DNA from: Peltaster fructicola
Lineage: Eukaryota; Ascomycota; Dothideomycetes
Assembly: GCA_001592805.2 (NCBI GenBank)
Contig: CP051139.1
Location: 1,116,001-1,180,000 of the forward strand
Length of the DNA: 64,000 bases
Direction: 5' to 3'
The notes beneath the pieces were generated by a model. It was not told the origin of the DNA. It saw nothing but the letters and a program-made list of their open reading frames with translations, and ran no database searches. Of this stretch, positions 45,516-56,940 are shown piece by piece (positions within the stretch are counted from its first letter, which is position 1; each line of letters starts with the position of its first letter). A program made the position numbers and the translations under genes.

Positions 45516-47359
45516 TTATGTATACGACTTCTGTATGCACTCTGTAAGTCCCCGTTCTTGAGGTAGTGGACGTCCAAGCTCATCCAGATTCCTCCTGAGC
45601 ACCGGGTAGATGACGATAGTGCGCTCTGGGCTTCCAGCTCGCGGCGACCAGTCAAACTCGAAGATTGCAGGCTGCCTGAAGAGCATTTCTCCTGTTTTAG
45701 CTGCATGGGCCAGTATCTCTCGCAATCCCTGTCGGCGATCAGAAGGATTCGCACCAGAGATCTCCCAAAACTTGAGCAATGCTTCAAGATCAACAATGGC
45801 TCGTTCGATCTTGGCTGTTGCTGCCTTCTGGAAGGCTATATCCTTGTCACGCATGATATGACTTAGGAAACTTGTAAGCACACGCCATTGAGAGAATGCT
45901 GGGAAGAAGCCTAGGTCTGTCAGCGAAACGCTCCAAGACTACAATGCATACTGACCTCCAACTCCTTTCTCCACGCGAGCACAGGACTCTCGTTTCTCAC
46001 TTTCCATATGCCAACCATTTCTTTTCGGAATCACAGTGTACTCAACAGGAAGCAGAGAGTCTTCAGGCTTAGAGTACAATGAGATCCTGTGCGTGATCCA
46101 TCGTGCTGCGATAGCTTCGAGCAGCTGTCTGTCAGCCAGCCCACGAGCAAATATCTTAACAAGATCCGTGGATGTTGCAGCAGCAATGGCTGTAAGGATC
46201 TCCTTTGGCGGATTCTCTCGAGGTGCGTAGTAGCTGTCGATGTGGATATTGATCAAGTCGAAGGTCTTCCTTGCGTCTTTGCTGATAGTGTTGTCGTCTG
46301 CTTCTTGCGGCAGATGTTTTCTCCAACGCTCCAGGTCTGTGACGGAATCAGTGCCCCAGTCTTTCTCCTTGATCGAAGCTCCTGGTACTGCCTTTCGACT
46401 GATGACTGGATATGGTGGATCCATCTTAGTCTCCTGTTTCTTCAGCCTGGAAGCGCAGCAGCAGTAGAGTATGAGTATACCGAGCAGACAGCCAAAAACC
46501 AAAGCACCGATGGCGGCACCTGCTACAGCCCCAGCTGGTATACCTGGTGATGTTGCTGAAATGGTGCTGTTACCAGAAGAGGTAGCGCTTGCAGCAGGTG
46601 TAGTGGTATCTGAAGACGTAACGCCGCTACTAGACGATAAATTGTCTTTTGAAGTACTACTAACACTCGCAGATACGACCGAAGAGCTTGCTGATGGAGA
46701 AGCAGAGGACGGACTGGTTTGGAGCGTCGTTAGGGCCGACGCGAGACTGTTGGAAAGACTGCCAGCATCTAGTGAGGTCGCTCCAGCATTGTACAGAGCG
46801 TACAATAGGATTCCAGGTTCCAGAGAAAGGTCTTCTGCGCCCGGCGTGACTGCGACAAGGTTGCCGCTTGAGTCAGTGGTTCCGAAAGATGGTAGTGATG
46901 CTCTCGCCGACGCTGTGCCGGATGTTGTGGGAGTGAACACGACGGCTGGACTGCCACGTTTGTAGAACGTAAGACTGAACTCAGGAGCCCCGTAGCTCAG
47001 ATAGAGCGCTGCGTTGCCAGACAAGGTGGCCGTGGAACTCGTGACTGATGTAAGCTTGACGGAAGGTCCGGACGTAACGTCGACCGTATAGACCTTGTAG
47101 TTAGAGAGAGTGTTCGTGAGAGTAGTGGTACTCATGACTGATGTGGCCAGAAGGATCTGGCAAGCAGAAGCATGAATAAACTGACAACGTTGGTCGTGGA
47201 CAGCAAGCCGAAAGCTATAGCGACCCGTAGAGTTCGTGCCAGGCGATACTGCCCAAGGGCACAACACCATGAAGGGATGAAGCGGCCTGCATGCAATCGT
47301 TAGTTCAGCATCAATGTACTAAGCGAGACTGAGTACGACTTTGACTTTGGGAGGTGCAT
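45516..47359 (-). CDS. Single-pass receptor-like protein with Ser/Thr-rich ectodomain
   Basis: Predicted 584 residues in three exons: 47359-47337, 47286-45956 and 45916-45516. Intron 1 (50 bp) has a clear CTAAC branch site; intron 2 is only 39 bp. Residues about 60-250 are Ser/Thr-rich and likely O-glycosylated (SSPSASPSASSSVVSASVS). A span follows (GAVAGAAIGALVFGCLLGIL) with a CCCASRLKK stop-transfer. The cytosolic part (about 295-584) is folded-looking, with DLINIHIDSYYAPRENPPKE, an ARGLADRQLLEAIAARWI helix and a helical C-terminal domain. Layout resembles fungal wall sensors, but no WSC or MID2 motif is visible, and no classical signal peptide appears in this model. The 5' end could be revised. 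It is divergent from the HSP70-like gene. Confidence 0.72.
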
Positions 47360-47617
47360 GATGGATGTCCCGCGAAAGGCTACAGCCTTGCGAGAGAGCA
47401 AAGGAAAGCTATGGCACCACCCAATATGTTAGCTGGCAGCAACGCCACAGTTTCGTCGTGTCTTTTAGACTCCAGACGACGGGAACGCGGCAGAAGTTGG
47501 TCCACATCATGCATGGGCATAAATCGAACACCCAATGCTGCCGATTGTTCATGACCTTACCTACAACCATCTCAACTTACAGCTCACGATACCGCATGGA
47601 CGGCGCTGATAGCTCTC
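47360..47617. promoter_or_regulatory. 258-bp promoter shared by receptor-like and HSP70-like genes
   Basis: The start codons face outward with 258 bp between them, so control elements are likely shared. A small out-of-frame ATG frame (47596-47637) overlaps the HSP70-like start and may lower its initiation. No factor site is assigned. Confidence 0.4.
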
Positions 47618-49687
47618 ATGGCGGGACAGAGGCCTGATATCGTTGTGGGCATCGACATAGGACAGACTTGCTCGGTAGGTTGATCCCTATGTCGTCAATG
47701 CTAGCTGACTTGACAGGGTGTCGCATATTCTCTCGGACCTGACTGGAGTCATCCTCTCTGCTTGAACAAATGGCCAAGTGCCAACGGCCTCGAGAGAGCT
47801 GACAAAGTCGCCACCAGAGTTGGCTACTCCAAAGACACCGATACGCTGGTGAACTGGGGTTTCGAGTCGAGCTTCGACGACCGTGCCATCAACGTCCGCG
47901 AGCAGTTCAAGCTCACGCTGGATGAGGAATGGGTTGATGATCGCGGCTACACTTACGACCAAGCCAGGCAGTGGTATCATGACTACCTTCGCTGCTTGTA
48001 CGGAGAGATCGAGAGGTTCTTTGACATCCATATTCCAAGGTGGCGAGAGCTGAATGTTGAATACAACTTTAGTGCACCGACGACATGGCGCAGTCCAGCG
48101 ATGGTCTCAGTGATTGAAAACATGATCAAGACGTCTGGGTACACAAGTACACCACGCCAGACCATGAGAATGTCGTTGACCGAAGCTGAAGCTGCGGCGA
48201 TAGATGCCGCAGTTGTGAACTACAATATTGGTGACATCTTCCTGATATGCGACGTAAGTTATACACAAGGTGTGGTGGTCCCATACTGACCCATCCAGGC
48301 TGGTGGCGGCACGACCGATGTCAACCTACTGCGAGTGAAGTCAACCGAAGGCAAGATCGAGCTTGAGCCTCTCGATTGCGTCGAAGGCAAATCGAACGGC
48401 TCGACACTGATAGACTTCCACATGACCCAGCACATCAGAGCAAGGCTCGAGCTCATCCAAGACAAGCTTGATGGCGACCTCGACAGCATTGTCCACGATA
48501 TGCTTCAAGGGAAGTACATGACGTTGAAGCACTCTTTCCCGGCGCCCAGAGTGGAAAAGTTCTGGCTGGACGTGAAGGGACTTGCAGGTGCTCAGACATT
48601 TGAAGAGGCTGGCATCAAGGACTCGCGAATGTCGATTGACCGGGATACCTTGAAGGAGATGTTTGATATCCAGGTTGCCGAGATCTTCGAACTCATAGAT
48701 GACCGCTTCTATCACCTGGCGAGAACCAGTCCAGATGCGAAGGTATCGTATGTAATACTCTCTGGTGGTCTCGGAAGTTCGCCATATCTTCACGAAGAGC
48801 TCAAGCGGCGGTACGAGATGAACTTCGGCTTTCGTTCGAGCAACACAGCCATAACTCGAATCATGAAGGTCCCTGAACCGTAAGTGGCCGAGTGTGCTCT
48901 CAGTAACATTGACTGACTGGTCTCCTAGGCAATTAGCTGTCGTAAAAGGACTGGTAAGAGAACGAACTCAGCAGCTGGGTAACACTCTATCGGCTGGTCA
49001 AGAGGTCTTCCAAACCAGAAGATGCCGCAACAGCTATGGCATGGTGGTGCGTGTGCCGTACACAGAAGCATTGCATCGAGGTCTGCCGGTGACTGTAGAT
49101 CCAAACGATGGTGGTCAGTGGGTTGATCATATGGTTGAGTAAGTTCAAGACTGCCCGTCCGCCTGTCGACATACTGATTCCTGAGCAGCTGGTTCATCAA
49201 GCAAGGAGAAGAGGTAGATGTAGAGCAGGGCATCCGGCGAGAGTATGGTGCGACCATGTCAGAGGCCGAGTGTTCTCAGCAACGACAAGCACGGATTGTC
49301 ATGTCTCGAGAGCCAGCTGACCAATTACCTCGCCTCAAGACACAGTCTGGCTGTGAGGAGCTCGTGCTCGTCAAGTACACACTGACCGGGAACGACATGA
49401 AGCTCAAGAACCGGCAGCCATGGAAGCTCAAGAAGAAGTTCTGGAAAGCGAACTTCACCTTCGTGGTCAAGCTAGGCCCAACCGACCTGAGGTTCCAGAT
49501 CCTAGGACGAAATGGCTTGTTGTCGTCCGACCATGATAGTATGCAAGTTGAATTCATGGACCCTGCTGAGCGCAGGACCGCAAGGCCTGTATCGCAGATG
49601 CCGTTGTTCCACGGCCACGCCAATGGTCATGCCAACGGTCATGTCGACGGCTACTCGCCGCAGCAGGCATACCACAGCTCGTATTGA
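47618..49687 (+). CDS. HSP70-like (actin-fold) ATPase without substrate-binding domain
   Basis: Predicted 627 residues in five exons: 47618-47674, 47717-48253, 48299-48879, 48929-49138 and 49189-49687. Nucleotide-binding motifs are all present: phosphate 1 VVGIDIGQTCSGVAYS, phosphate 2 LICDAGGGTTDVNLL and adenosine motif VILSGGLGSSPYLHEEL. It therefore has a full HSP70-type ATPase domain of the divergent HSPA12-like branch common in filamentous fungi. There is no canonical peptide-binding domain. The C-terminal 200 residues contain a small beta-rich region (ELVLVKYTLTGNDMKLKN, FTFVVKLGPTDLRF) and a His/Asn/Gly tail with HGHANGHANGH. Clients are unknown. Confidence 0.87.
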
Positions 49688-50476
49688 AGAGAATTGTTGA
49701 GCAGCGTAATGTAAGCGATGACGAATAGGTCTGAACAGCTGCAATGCGAAATATCAGTAGGTCAGCAACTGCATTCGAACATCATTTCGGCTCACGACTC
49801 AGTGCAGCTTGTCGTAGCTTGGTATAAAAGCAGTACGCACGACCTAATGGTAAGGTAGGGGGCGTGATCCGATAGAATGATGCTGAGCTTGAATTAGATC
49901 CAGCTTTCAGAAGTCAGGGACCACATTTTAGCGCGAATGAAATCGTCATCGCTCACGGTCGCGTGGTTTCGGACAGAAATTGATGTGGTGAGATATGATG
50001 CAGGGTCCAGAAAGGATGCAGGCCGGACGGCATTGGTTGCTAATCAGTGTGGGCGTAAAAGTCTTGACCGAGATGATCCATCTTCCAAGGTCTCCCACTT
50101 CTTGGGGCTCGCTGCTTACTGCGACGTGAAGCGACTCGTCCCTTTATCCTCTGTCGTCTTTGAAAGCAGGAGAGCTTCTCTTATTTGCAGGAGGAGGTGA
50201 ATGCCAGTGGTGCCTGCTTGCCGAATTCGTACTCTTTGTGTGGCTGAAATCATTCATGACATCAGAGGCAGACATCATCCACTCGACTGAGGGTCCCTGA
50301 ATCTAGATCTGGGCGCCCATCCTTCTTCTTTCACAACCCGTACAGATGGCGAAGCAGACGAGCTGAGCAGCCTGCCTTAGCTACTTTCGAATCATCGTCA
50401 GAGGCTGTGGCGAGTCCTTCGTATCGAGTGACTGTCACACATACAACGATCAATCACTCTGCGTTTCCCACAGCTC
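49688..50476. other. Gene-free stretch before the tyrosine phosphatase gene
   Basis: About 790 bp. A frame at 49937-50200 lacks support. The rest resembles 3' flank and promoter. A G/A-rich patch near 49850 showed no tRNA-like arms. Confidence 0.35.
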
Positions 50477-53002
50477 ATGTCGCAAACAGCATCATCGCCA
50501 CGTTACGCTCACCCCTCCTCGACATCCCGATCGACGAGGCCGAGTGCTGCGTCGAGGCAGAACTCTATCGCTGCCATGCCGGCTCTCAAGACTCCTCGAA
50601 TCACTTCACCTCACCAGAATACAGCGCAGACGCCGAGTCCGAATTATTTCGGCTTCCAGACGAACGAGAGCAATTCATTCCTCACGGGATCCTCAGCACA
50701 ACACGCCAAGGCGAATTGGAGTCCTCCGTCGTCCGCCGTGCGCTCAACTGCTGCCATATCGCCTACGGTGATACCCATAGATCAGAGGCCCGAGTACGCT
50801 GCTTTCAGGACGCAGTCCGATGGCAAGGTCTTCAACCTGGGCGATTTAGGCTCGTTCAACAATTCATCCCTGAGACCTTCGGCGCCTCGAAGTCGAACAA
50901 CCTCTTCCAAGGAGATCCCACAAGCAGTAAACACCTCGCGCGCTCGGAAGCCGTCGCTGGACTCGAATCGACTTGAGGTATCACAGTCACCTAAGCGAGT
51001 ACTGTCTCCAGGTTCATTACAGTACCTGGAACAGGCCAAGCGATCTTCGCCTGCCACAGATGGACCTCCTAGTGCTCAAGGTGAGCAGTCGCGAACGAAT
51101 CTGCCTCTAGAACGACAGGCGAGAGGTGCAGCTGTGCCGAAGCCTTACACTCAGACTACATCTAATGACAATAACATAGAAAGCGAGTTCCTGTCTGCCG
51201 AGAAGCTCGCTAATATCCTTGAGTCTGACGACTCCTTCTTGCTTTTAGACCTGCGTGTCTCAACACAATACAGCATGTCGCATATTTCTGGCTCACTAAA
51301 TCTGTGCATACCAACCACGTTGCTCAAGCGTCCTTCCTTCAACGTACAGAAGCTTTGCGATACATTCAAGGACGACGATCAGAAGGCCGAGTTCGAGCAG
51401 TGGCAGCGCTGCAAGTACATTATCGTATACGACAACGCATCGGCACAACTCAAGGATGCAACGATCTGCGTGAACACTATCAAGAAATTCCAGACTGAGG
51501 GCTATACCGGTTGTACACACATCTTACGAGGAGGCTTTCTCGAGTTCTCCCGGCGGTACCCAGCACATGTCGACCTGAACAATCACTCACTCTCCAGCAG
51601 TCCCGATAGACAGGTATCCGATGGTGATGGGCCTCACGTCGCTCCCGTGGCAGGCGGATGCCCAATGCCCGCCACAGATAATGCAGCGAATCCATTCTTT
51701 GGCAACATCCGACAGAACATGGATCTCATTGGTGGCGTTGGCCAGATTGCGTTACAACATCCTCAGCAAGCCACTAAAGAGGTCGAGGAGCGTTTCCCTG
51801 CATGGCTGAAGAAAGCTGCAGACGAGAGCGATCGAGGTGAGCACGTCGCGAAGAAGTTCGAGCTTATCGAGCGACGAGAGAAGAAACGAATGGAAGAGGC
51901 ACTATCTGGGAAGGTTGCATGGGGTACACCTACGGACTCTCATGATAGTGTGCGGATCGCTGGCCTGGAGAAAGGCTCGAAGAACCGCTACAACAACATC
52001 TATCCGTTCGAGCACTCGAGAGTCAAGCTCGCAGGTGTTCCATCACATGGTTGCGACTATGTGAATGCCAGTCACATCAAGGCCGCGTGGAGCCACAAGC
52101 GTTACATCTCCACTCAGGCTCCTATACCTGCGACCTTCAGCGACTTCTGGAACGTCATCTGGCAGCAGGACGTGCGAGTCATAGTCATGTTGACTGCAGA
52201 AAAGGAGGGAGCACAAGTCAAGGCACACAACTACTGGGAGAGCAAGAAATACGGCTCCCTACACCTCGATTTCCTCTCGGAGAAGAGGGCGTCAATAGAC
52301 TTCGACAAGATTAAGCGTAGAAAGCAGCGTCCTGCGGGCAACCATCGACATCCCACGAACCCTATCCTTGCCGAGATCAAGGAAGAGAAGCCTGGCGATG
52401 AGCCATATGTCGTGGTCAGGAGGTTCTCCCTTAGCCACGGTGACTACCCTTTCGAGCGCATGCGAGAGGTCACACAACTGCAGTACTCTGGTTGGCCAGA
52501 TCTAGGCACACCTGCGCATCCCAAGCATCTCATCGGTTTGGTCACGCAGTGCGATGCTGTGGTGAGGTCAATCAACAAGACGAGTATGGGCGATCTTGTA
52601 CCTGCAAACCACCGACCGGTGCTGGTACATTGTTCTGCTGGCTGTGGACGCACAGGAACATTTTGTACGGTGGATTCTGTGATCGATATGATCAAACGAC
52701 AACAAAGCGCACGCCGCCCAAGGCATACCTCGCCGATGGACCTAGATCAGTCGCCGCCATCACAAGCTCGAGCTGCAAATGGAGGTTTCTTCACGTCTCA
52801 GAGCGTTCTTGGTGGTGAAGGAGGAAACACGCCAGATGGTGACTGGGTTGGCCGTGATGACCTTGATCTGGTCGAGAAGACCGTCGAAGACTTCCGGCTG
52901 CAACGAATCAGCATGGTCCAGAGTTTGAGACAGTACGTCTTATGTTATGAGAGCATTATGGAGTGGCTTGTCGATCAAGAGCTCGAGCCGGCTTCTGCAT
53001 AG
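50477..53002 (+). CDS. Rhodanese-domain protein tyrosine phosphatase (Pyp1/Pyp2/PTP3 type)
   Basis: Phosphatases of this type dephosphorylate stress MAP kinases (Hog1/Sty1). Intronless, 841 residues. Residues 1-215 are disordered and Ser/Pro-rich. A CDC25-like rhodanese domain spans about 235-365 (LLLDLRVSTQYSMSHISGS, then HILRGGFLEFSRRYP). Its active-loop position reads YDNASAQL with no Cys, so it is a docking module rather than an enzyme. The PTP domain runs from about 500 to 835: NRYNNIYPFEHSRV, DYVNASHI, WPD loop GWPDLGTP near 672, signature HCSAGCGRTGTF with Cys719, and a late Q-loop helix. An insert of about 60 residues follows the P-loop helix. All PTP catalytic residues are intact. 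Confidence 0.94.
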   Translation: MSQTASSPRYAHPSSTSRSTRPSAASRQNSIAAMPALKTPRITSPHQNTAQTPSPNYFGFQTNESNSFLTGSSAQHAKANWSPPSSAVRSTAAISPTVIPIDQRPEYAAFRTQSDGKVFNLGDLGSFNNSSLRPSAPRSRTTSSKEIPQAVNTSRARKPSLDSNRLEVSQSPKRVLSPGSLQYLEQAKRSSPATDGPPSAQGEQSRTNLPLERQARGAAVPKPYTQTTSNDNNIESEFLSAEKLANILESDDSFLLLDLRVSTQYSMSHISGSLNLCIPTTLLKRPSFNVQKLCDTFKDDDQKAEFEQWQRCKYIIVYDNASAQLKDATICVNTIKKFQTEGYTGCTHILRGGFLEFSRRYPAHVDLNNHSLSSSPDRQVSDGDGPHVAPVAGGCPMPATDNAANPFFGNIRQNMDLIGGVGQIALQHPQQATKEVEERFPAWLKKAADESDRGEHVAKKFELIERREKKRMEEALSGKVAWGTPTDSHDSVRIAGLEKGSKNRYNNIYPFEHSRVKLAGVPSHGCDYVNASHIKAAWSHKRYISTQAPIPATFSDFWNVIWQQDVRVIVMLTAEKEGAQVKAHNYWESKKYGSLHLDFLSEKRASIDFDKIKRRKQRPAGNHRHPTNPILAEIKEEKPGDEPYVVVRRFSLSHGDYPFERMREVTQLQYSGWPDLGTPAHPKHLIGLVTQCDAVVRSINKTSMGDLVPANHRPVLVHCSAGCGRTGTFCTVDSVIDMIKRQQSARRPRHTSPMDLDQSPPSQARAANGGFFTSQSVLGGEGGNTPDGDWVGRDDLDLVEKTVEDFRLQRISMVQSLRQYVLCYESIMEWLVDQELEPASA

Positions 53003-54503
53003 ACTGGATTTGCATCAGCGGTTATTACATGGCTGGATAGTGTGCATGGTAGGAGTTCTTTGAAGCGTTCTGCACTTATGGGTTGCGAGGGAGCCATTTT
53101 TTAGTAGTTTAGGAAGGACTTCATCACAACTTGTGGTCCTACATGATGGTTTCTTGACGCTCCAACGTATGAAGGTCTTCTCTTCGATATGTCCAACAAG
53201 CACATGCTCAGCCACGCTTGTGAACGTACTGTGCACGAACGACCACCATCATCTAGTTCATGAGAAAGAGCAGGCTGGGTCGGCTTCGTTGACAAATCCC
53301 GGAAGACATCAGATCGTCGAGGCCATGGACTTGCTACTCGTGAAATGCGTGTCGGTGGTTCTGCCACAGGAAATGCGCTCTGCTGCGCCAGGAAAGGCGC
53401 GGGCAGCTCGAAGTGTCCGTGCTCAGCGCTTCTTGCATAACGTCACAGCACTCACAACATCGCTTCCTCTCTCAATCTCCTTCTATCGTCCTAGATATCC
53501 CTACATCAACGTCGAATTCGCGGCGTATCAGGATATCACGTGAATTTAAGACGACTTGGCCTCGCCCTTTACCGCGATCCAACTTTGTTTGCTAGGTGCA
53601 GCCAACTCGGTCCGAACGTTGCTTCTGCCTTTCATGACTTACAACACATTTCCCTCTATTCAGACGACGAGGTAACCACGGCTCCTGCAGCCGGTGCTGC
53701 CGCTACAATCCTTTAAAGACTCTCGCACCCAGTCTCCTCTCGAGATCCGTGAAGCCGTACGATGTCGCACGATGTCTAGAGCCACGGCAACCTCGAACGA
53801 GCCTCCTGTGCCTTAAAGCGCTGTAGCGGTCAATTTTCCGGACACATGCAAGCATGCCATTCAACCATGAGGTCGATGACGCAATCTTGTTGAGCAGAGT
53901 ACACCTCGCAGCAATGGTGATCTCGAATGAAAGATTGCCAGTGTGCTAGCTGTGCTGCGTAAGACGAGGTTGCACAGCGCGAGCATTGTTGGTAGTGTCT
54001 GGATCTTGAAGCACCCTCTTCCTCAAGCATTGAGCCATGGTATCGTATGGAGACGAAAGATTGTTGTCTGACGCACCTCAGGGCACATTTCCTAGCTCGT
54101 CAATGAGCGTCATTGGCTCTCGCCTATCTGCTAGACTCCAGCAGCGCCATACAGGAAACAGAGTGCTCAGCCTGGTATGTAGGATGCGGACACAAGACCG
54201 CAGTTGTTGCGAGCCCAAAGGCACAGCAACTGAAGGTCTGCAAGAATGAGTAGCCCGTCGCTTTCCTACCTCTCCACGATATGGACAAGCAAGCTGTAGC
54301 AAGGCTCTGTTCCTTGATCATGCTCCTTGCGTATGGTTTCCATACGAATGTCGGGGCCCATATTCCATACCGCCAGGATCTGATAAGCAAGCTAGCTTTC
54401 CCACTAATGAAAGCCGAGCTCGGCGCGAGAGATCCGTCGATCCTGCTTCTTCCATACCTTGTCACTCTATTCTGTGCCTGAGTACCATCTCCATAGTTCC
54501 TGG
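53003..54503. other. Longest internal gene-free stretch
   Basis: 1.5 kb. Short frames on both strands (for example 53133-53543) have no motif and no convincing splice partners. It probably combines the phosphatase 3' flank and the transporter promoter. I see no transposon remnant. Confidence 0.4.
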
Positions 54504-56260
54504 ATGGCAACAACAACGATCCTCGAGCTGCAGACGCTCGAGTCGAAGCCGGAGCATGTCACGATCAACACCCGCCTTCCCGCCTCCACTTCGTCCCATG
54601 AACGCATCGCTTTGCCAGCAAACGAATCGGCTGATACATCACCAAATGACGAAGCAACAACAGTCCTTTCCACGAGCCGAACAGTAATTGTCATTGCTCA
54701 ACTGATCGGCCTGCAGCTTTTCTCCAGTTTTTGTAACGGTATCGCTGTGGTTGGTCTGCCTGCTATCATCGACACGATAGAGCTGGATGCAGGTCTTCTT
54801 CTCTGGCCAACATCCGTCTTCTACCTCACAGCCGGTTCATGTCTAATGCTGGCTGGATCCATTACAGATGTTTTGGGTACGAGGCCTATGATACTGGCGG
54901 CCAACATGCTGCTTGTTGCAAGTGCTTTTGCCTGCGGTGTAGCACGAACTGGAAGCGAACTCATTGCATTTCGCGGCTTGCAAGGTATCTCATTTGCCAT
55001 GGCTGTCCCAGCATCTGTCTCCGTCATCTCAACCAACATTGCGTCTGGGCGGCCGCGAAACCTCGGGTTTTCGTGTCTAGGATTCTCAAGTCCTCTGGGA
55101 TTCTTGCTAGGTCTCGTTCTTGGAGGTGTAATGGTGGACAATGTCGGATGGCGCCCAGCATTTCACCTTGCTGGAGCCACTACTGCTCTGTTATGTGTCT
55201 TCGGCTTTTGGGCATTGCCGCATGATCGCCAGTCAAGACCCATACGCACGATATTGAAGCAGCTAGCTTTGGACATTGATTGGGTTGGGACGATAGTACT
55301 CAGTGCTGGAATAACAATACTGTCATACGTCTTGGCGTGAGTATCCGCAACCTTTGCTACAGCCAGCTGACAAAGGCAGAATGCTTTCATCCGATATTAA
55401 GAACATCCGCAGCGCTTCCAATATCTCGCTGCTGGTAATCAGTGTTGCCATGATCCCAGTGTTCATCTGGTGGATGGACTATCAAGTAAAGCACAACCGT
55501 CCAGCAGTGATGCCAAATTCGCTCTGGCACAACTCCAGCTTTACGAGCATTTGTATCATGGTACTGCTTTCCAACTCAGTCAGCAATAACATGGAACTTT
55601 TCTGCAGTCTGTTGTAAGTTCTCGTGCTATACAAGGTACAGGTACTGACGGTCCCTCAGCTTCCAGCAAGTCCAAGGCTACTCAGCACTTGAAGCATCAA
55701 TCCGCATTCTTCCCGCCCTTGTTACAGCGGTGCTAATAAATATCTCGATCGGCTACTTTGTGAATCGACTGCCAGTTATGTTGGTCGTATCGACTGCCGC
55801 CGCGGTCACCGCCCTATCACCACTTCTCATGGCCGTTATCCGACCTCAATGGCCATACTGGTACATGGCATTTCCCGCACAGGTAAGTAAATCTGGTGGC
55901 CGGATAACGTGCCGTTGACACATCTTTACACAGGGCTTCCTGCAAGTGTGCACCAACACTCTATTCACAGTCGGTCTGCTCATCATCTCCGCCGTGTTTC
56001 CCTCACGCACCCAGGCTTTAGGCGGTGCAGTGTTCAACACCTGTGCGCAACTTGGCACCTCAATTGGACTAACGATAACTCAAGTCATCACCGAATTAGT
56101 CACGGCGAACTCGCAGGAGGTCGACAAGTCATCGCCCAGCGCCCTAATGGATGGATATCGCGCTGTCTTCTGGACCTTGTTTGCCATGATGGTTCTGGTA
56201 GGTCTCACAGGTGCATTAGGGTTGCGTCGAGTTGGGAAAATTGGTGTGAAACAAGATTGA
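54504..56260 (+). CDS. MFS transporter, DHA2 (14-span drug:H+ antiporter) type
   Basis: Predicted 538 residues in four exons: 54504-55336, 55380-55613, 55660-55882 and 55934-56260. Introns are 43, 46 and 51 bp. The first in-frame ATG is used. After a soluble N-terminus of about 55 residues there are about 14 hydrophobic segments. MFS motif A-like GSITDVLGTRPMI lies between spans 2 and 3, with RGLQGISFAMAVPASVSVI after it and a motif C-like LGFLLGLVLGGVMVDNVGWR. Members export drugs, toxins or metabolites in exchange for protons, usually at the plasma membrane. No biosynthetic cluster lies next to it, so substrate is unknown. Confidence 0.9.
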
Positions 56261-56940
56261 TTTAGGTGCGGCAGTCAGCAAGACCGGATAGATATTACTG
56301 AATGCCGAAGGTAGTAGCTTATTCACTCAGATCCGGTCTGATCATGAGCCTCATGTTGAGCAGATGGCTTGACTTATGTCTTGATGTCAGTCAGCACCAT
56401 GTCGATTGTGCCATAGGCTATCAACGAGTCACTTTCAAGAGTGGACAAGAAAGCCAGTGCAGTTGATAAGTCCACATAAGTGAGTTATATCTGTACACCT
56501 CGATGTGCGTTCGGACATAGCGGCATCTGCCTCTTGTTCAGGCGATAGGCTGACCGACCGACCCTTCCATCGTGTGAATGGCGCCGGCCATATTGAGGAC
56601 CAGTCGAGCATGGAGTACGTGGTTTGGTGGTGTAAGGAGGGTTTGGAGATGGTAGGTTCGTCCTTGTTGTTCGCTGCTACCCGCTAGGTCTGCTGACGAA
56701 CGTAATGCTTCCGACTAGATGTCTGGTGGACGGTGGCATTGCACGCAGCATGCAAAGATGTTTCTGCAGTTGAGCCACGTCTAGGGCACCAAATACCTCT
56801 ATCGAGTCGCAGTCGTCAAGATGAAACAATGCCGTGATGGATCCGAGCTTTGCCAGGTTGTGAAGATGTGTGTACAATGATAGGGCAGCGTACTCCCGAT
56901 CACCATGCTGTTTCGTATATCATGATGTCGTCAATCACTC
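56261..56940. other. Convergent 3' region, transporter and PKA genes
   Basis: 680 bp between convergent genes. No coding features are recognised. Confidence 0.35.

Noticed and set aside
49820-49900. Possible tRNA-like A-box segment
   Set aside because: No matching B box (GGTTCRA) and no foldable acceptor or anticodon arm could be drawn.
49937-50200. 87-codon plus-strand frame before the phosphatase gene
   Set aside because: Short, no motif, composition like flanking non-coding DNA.
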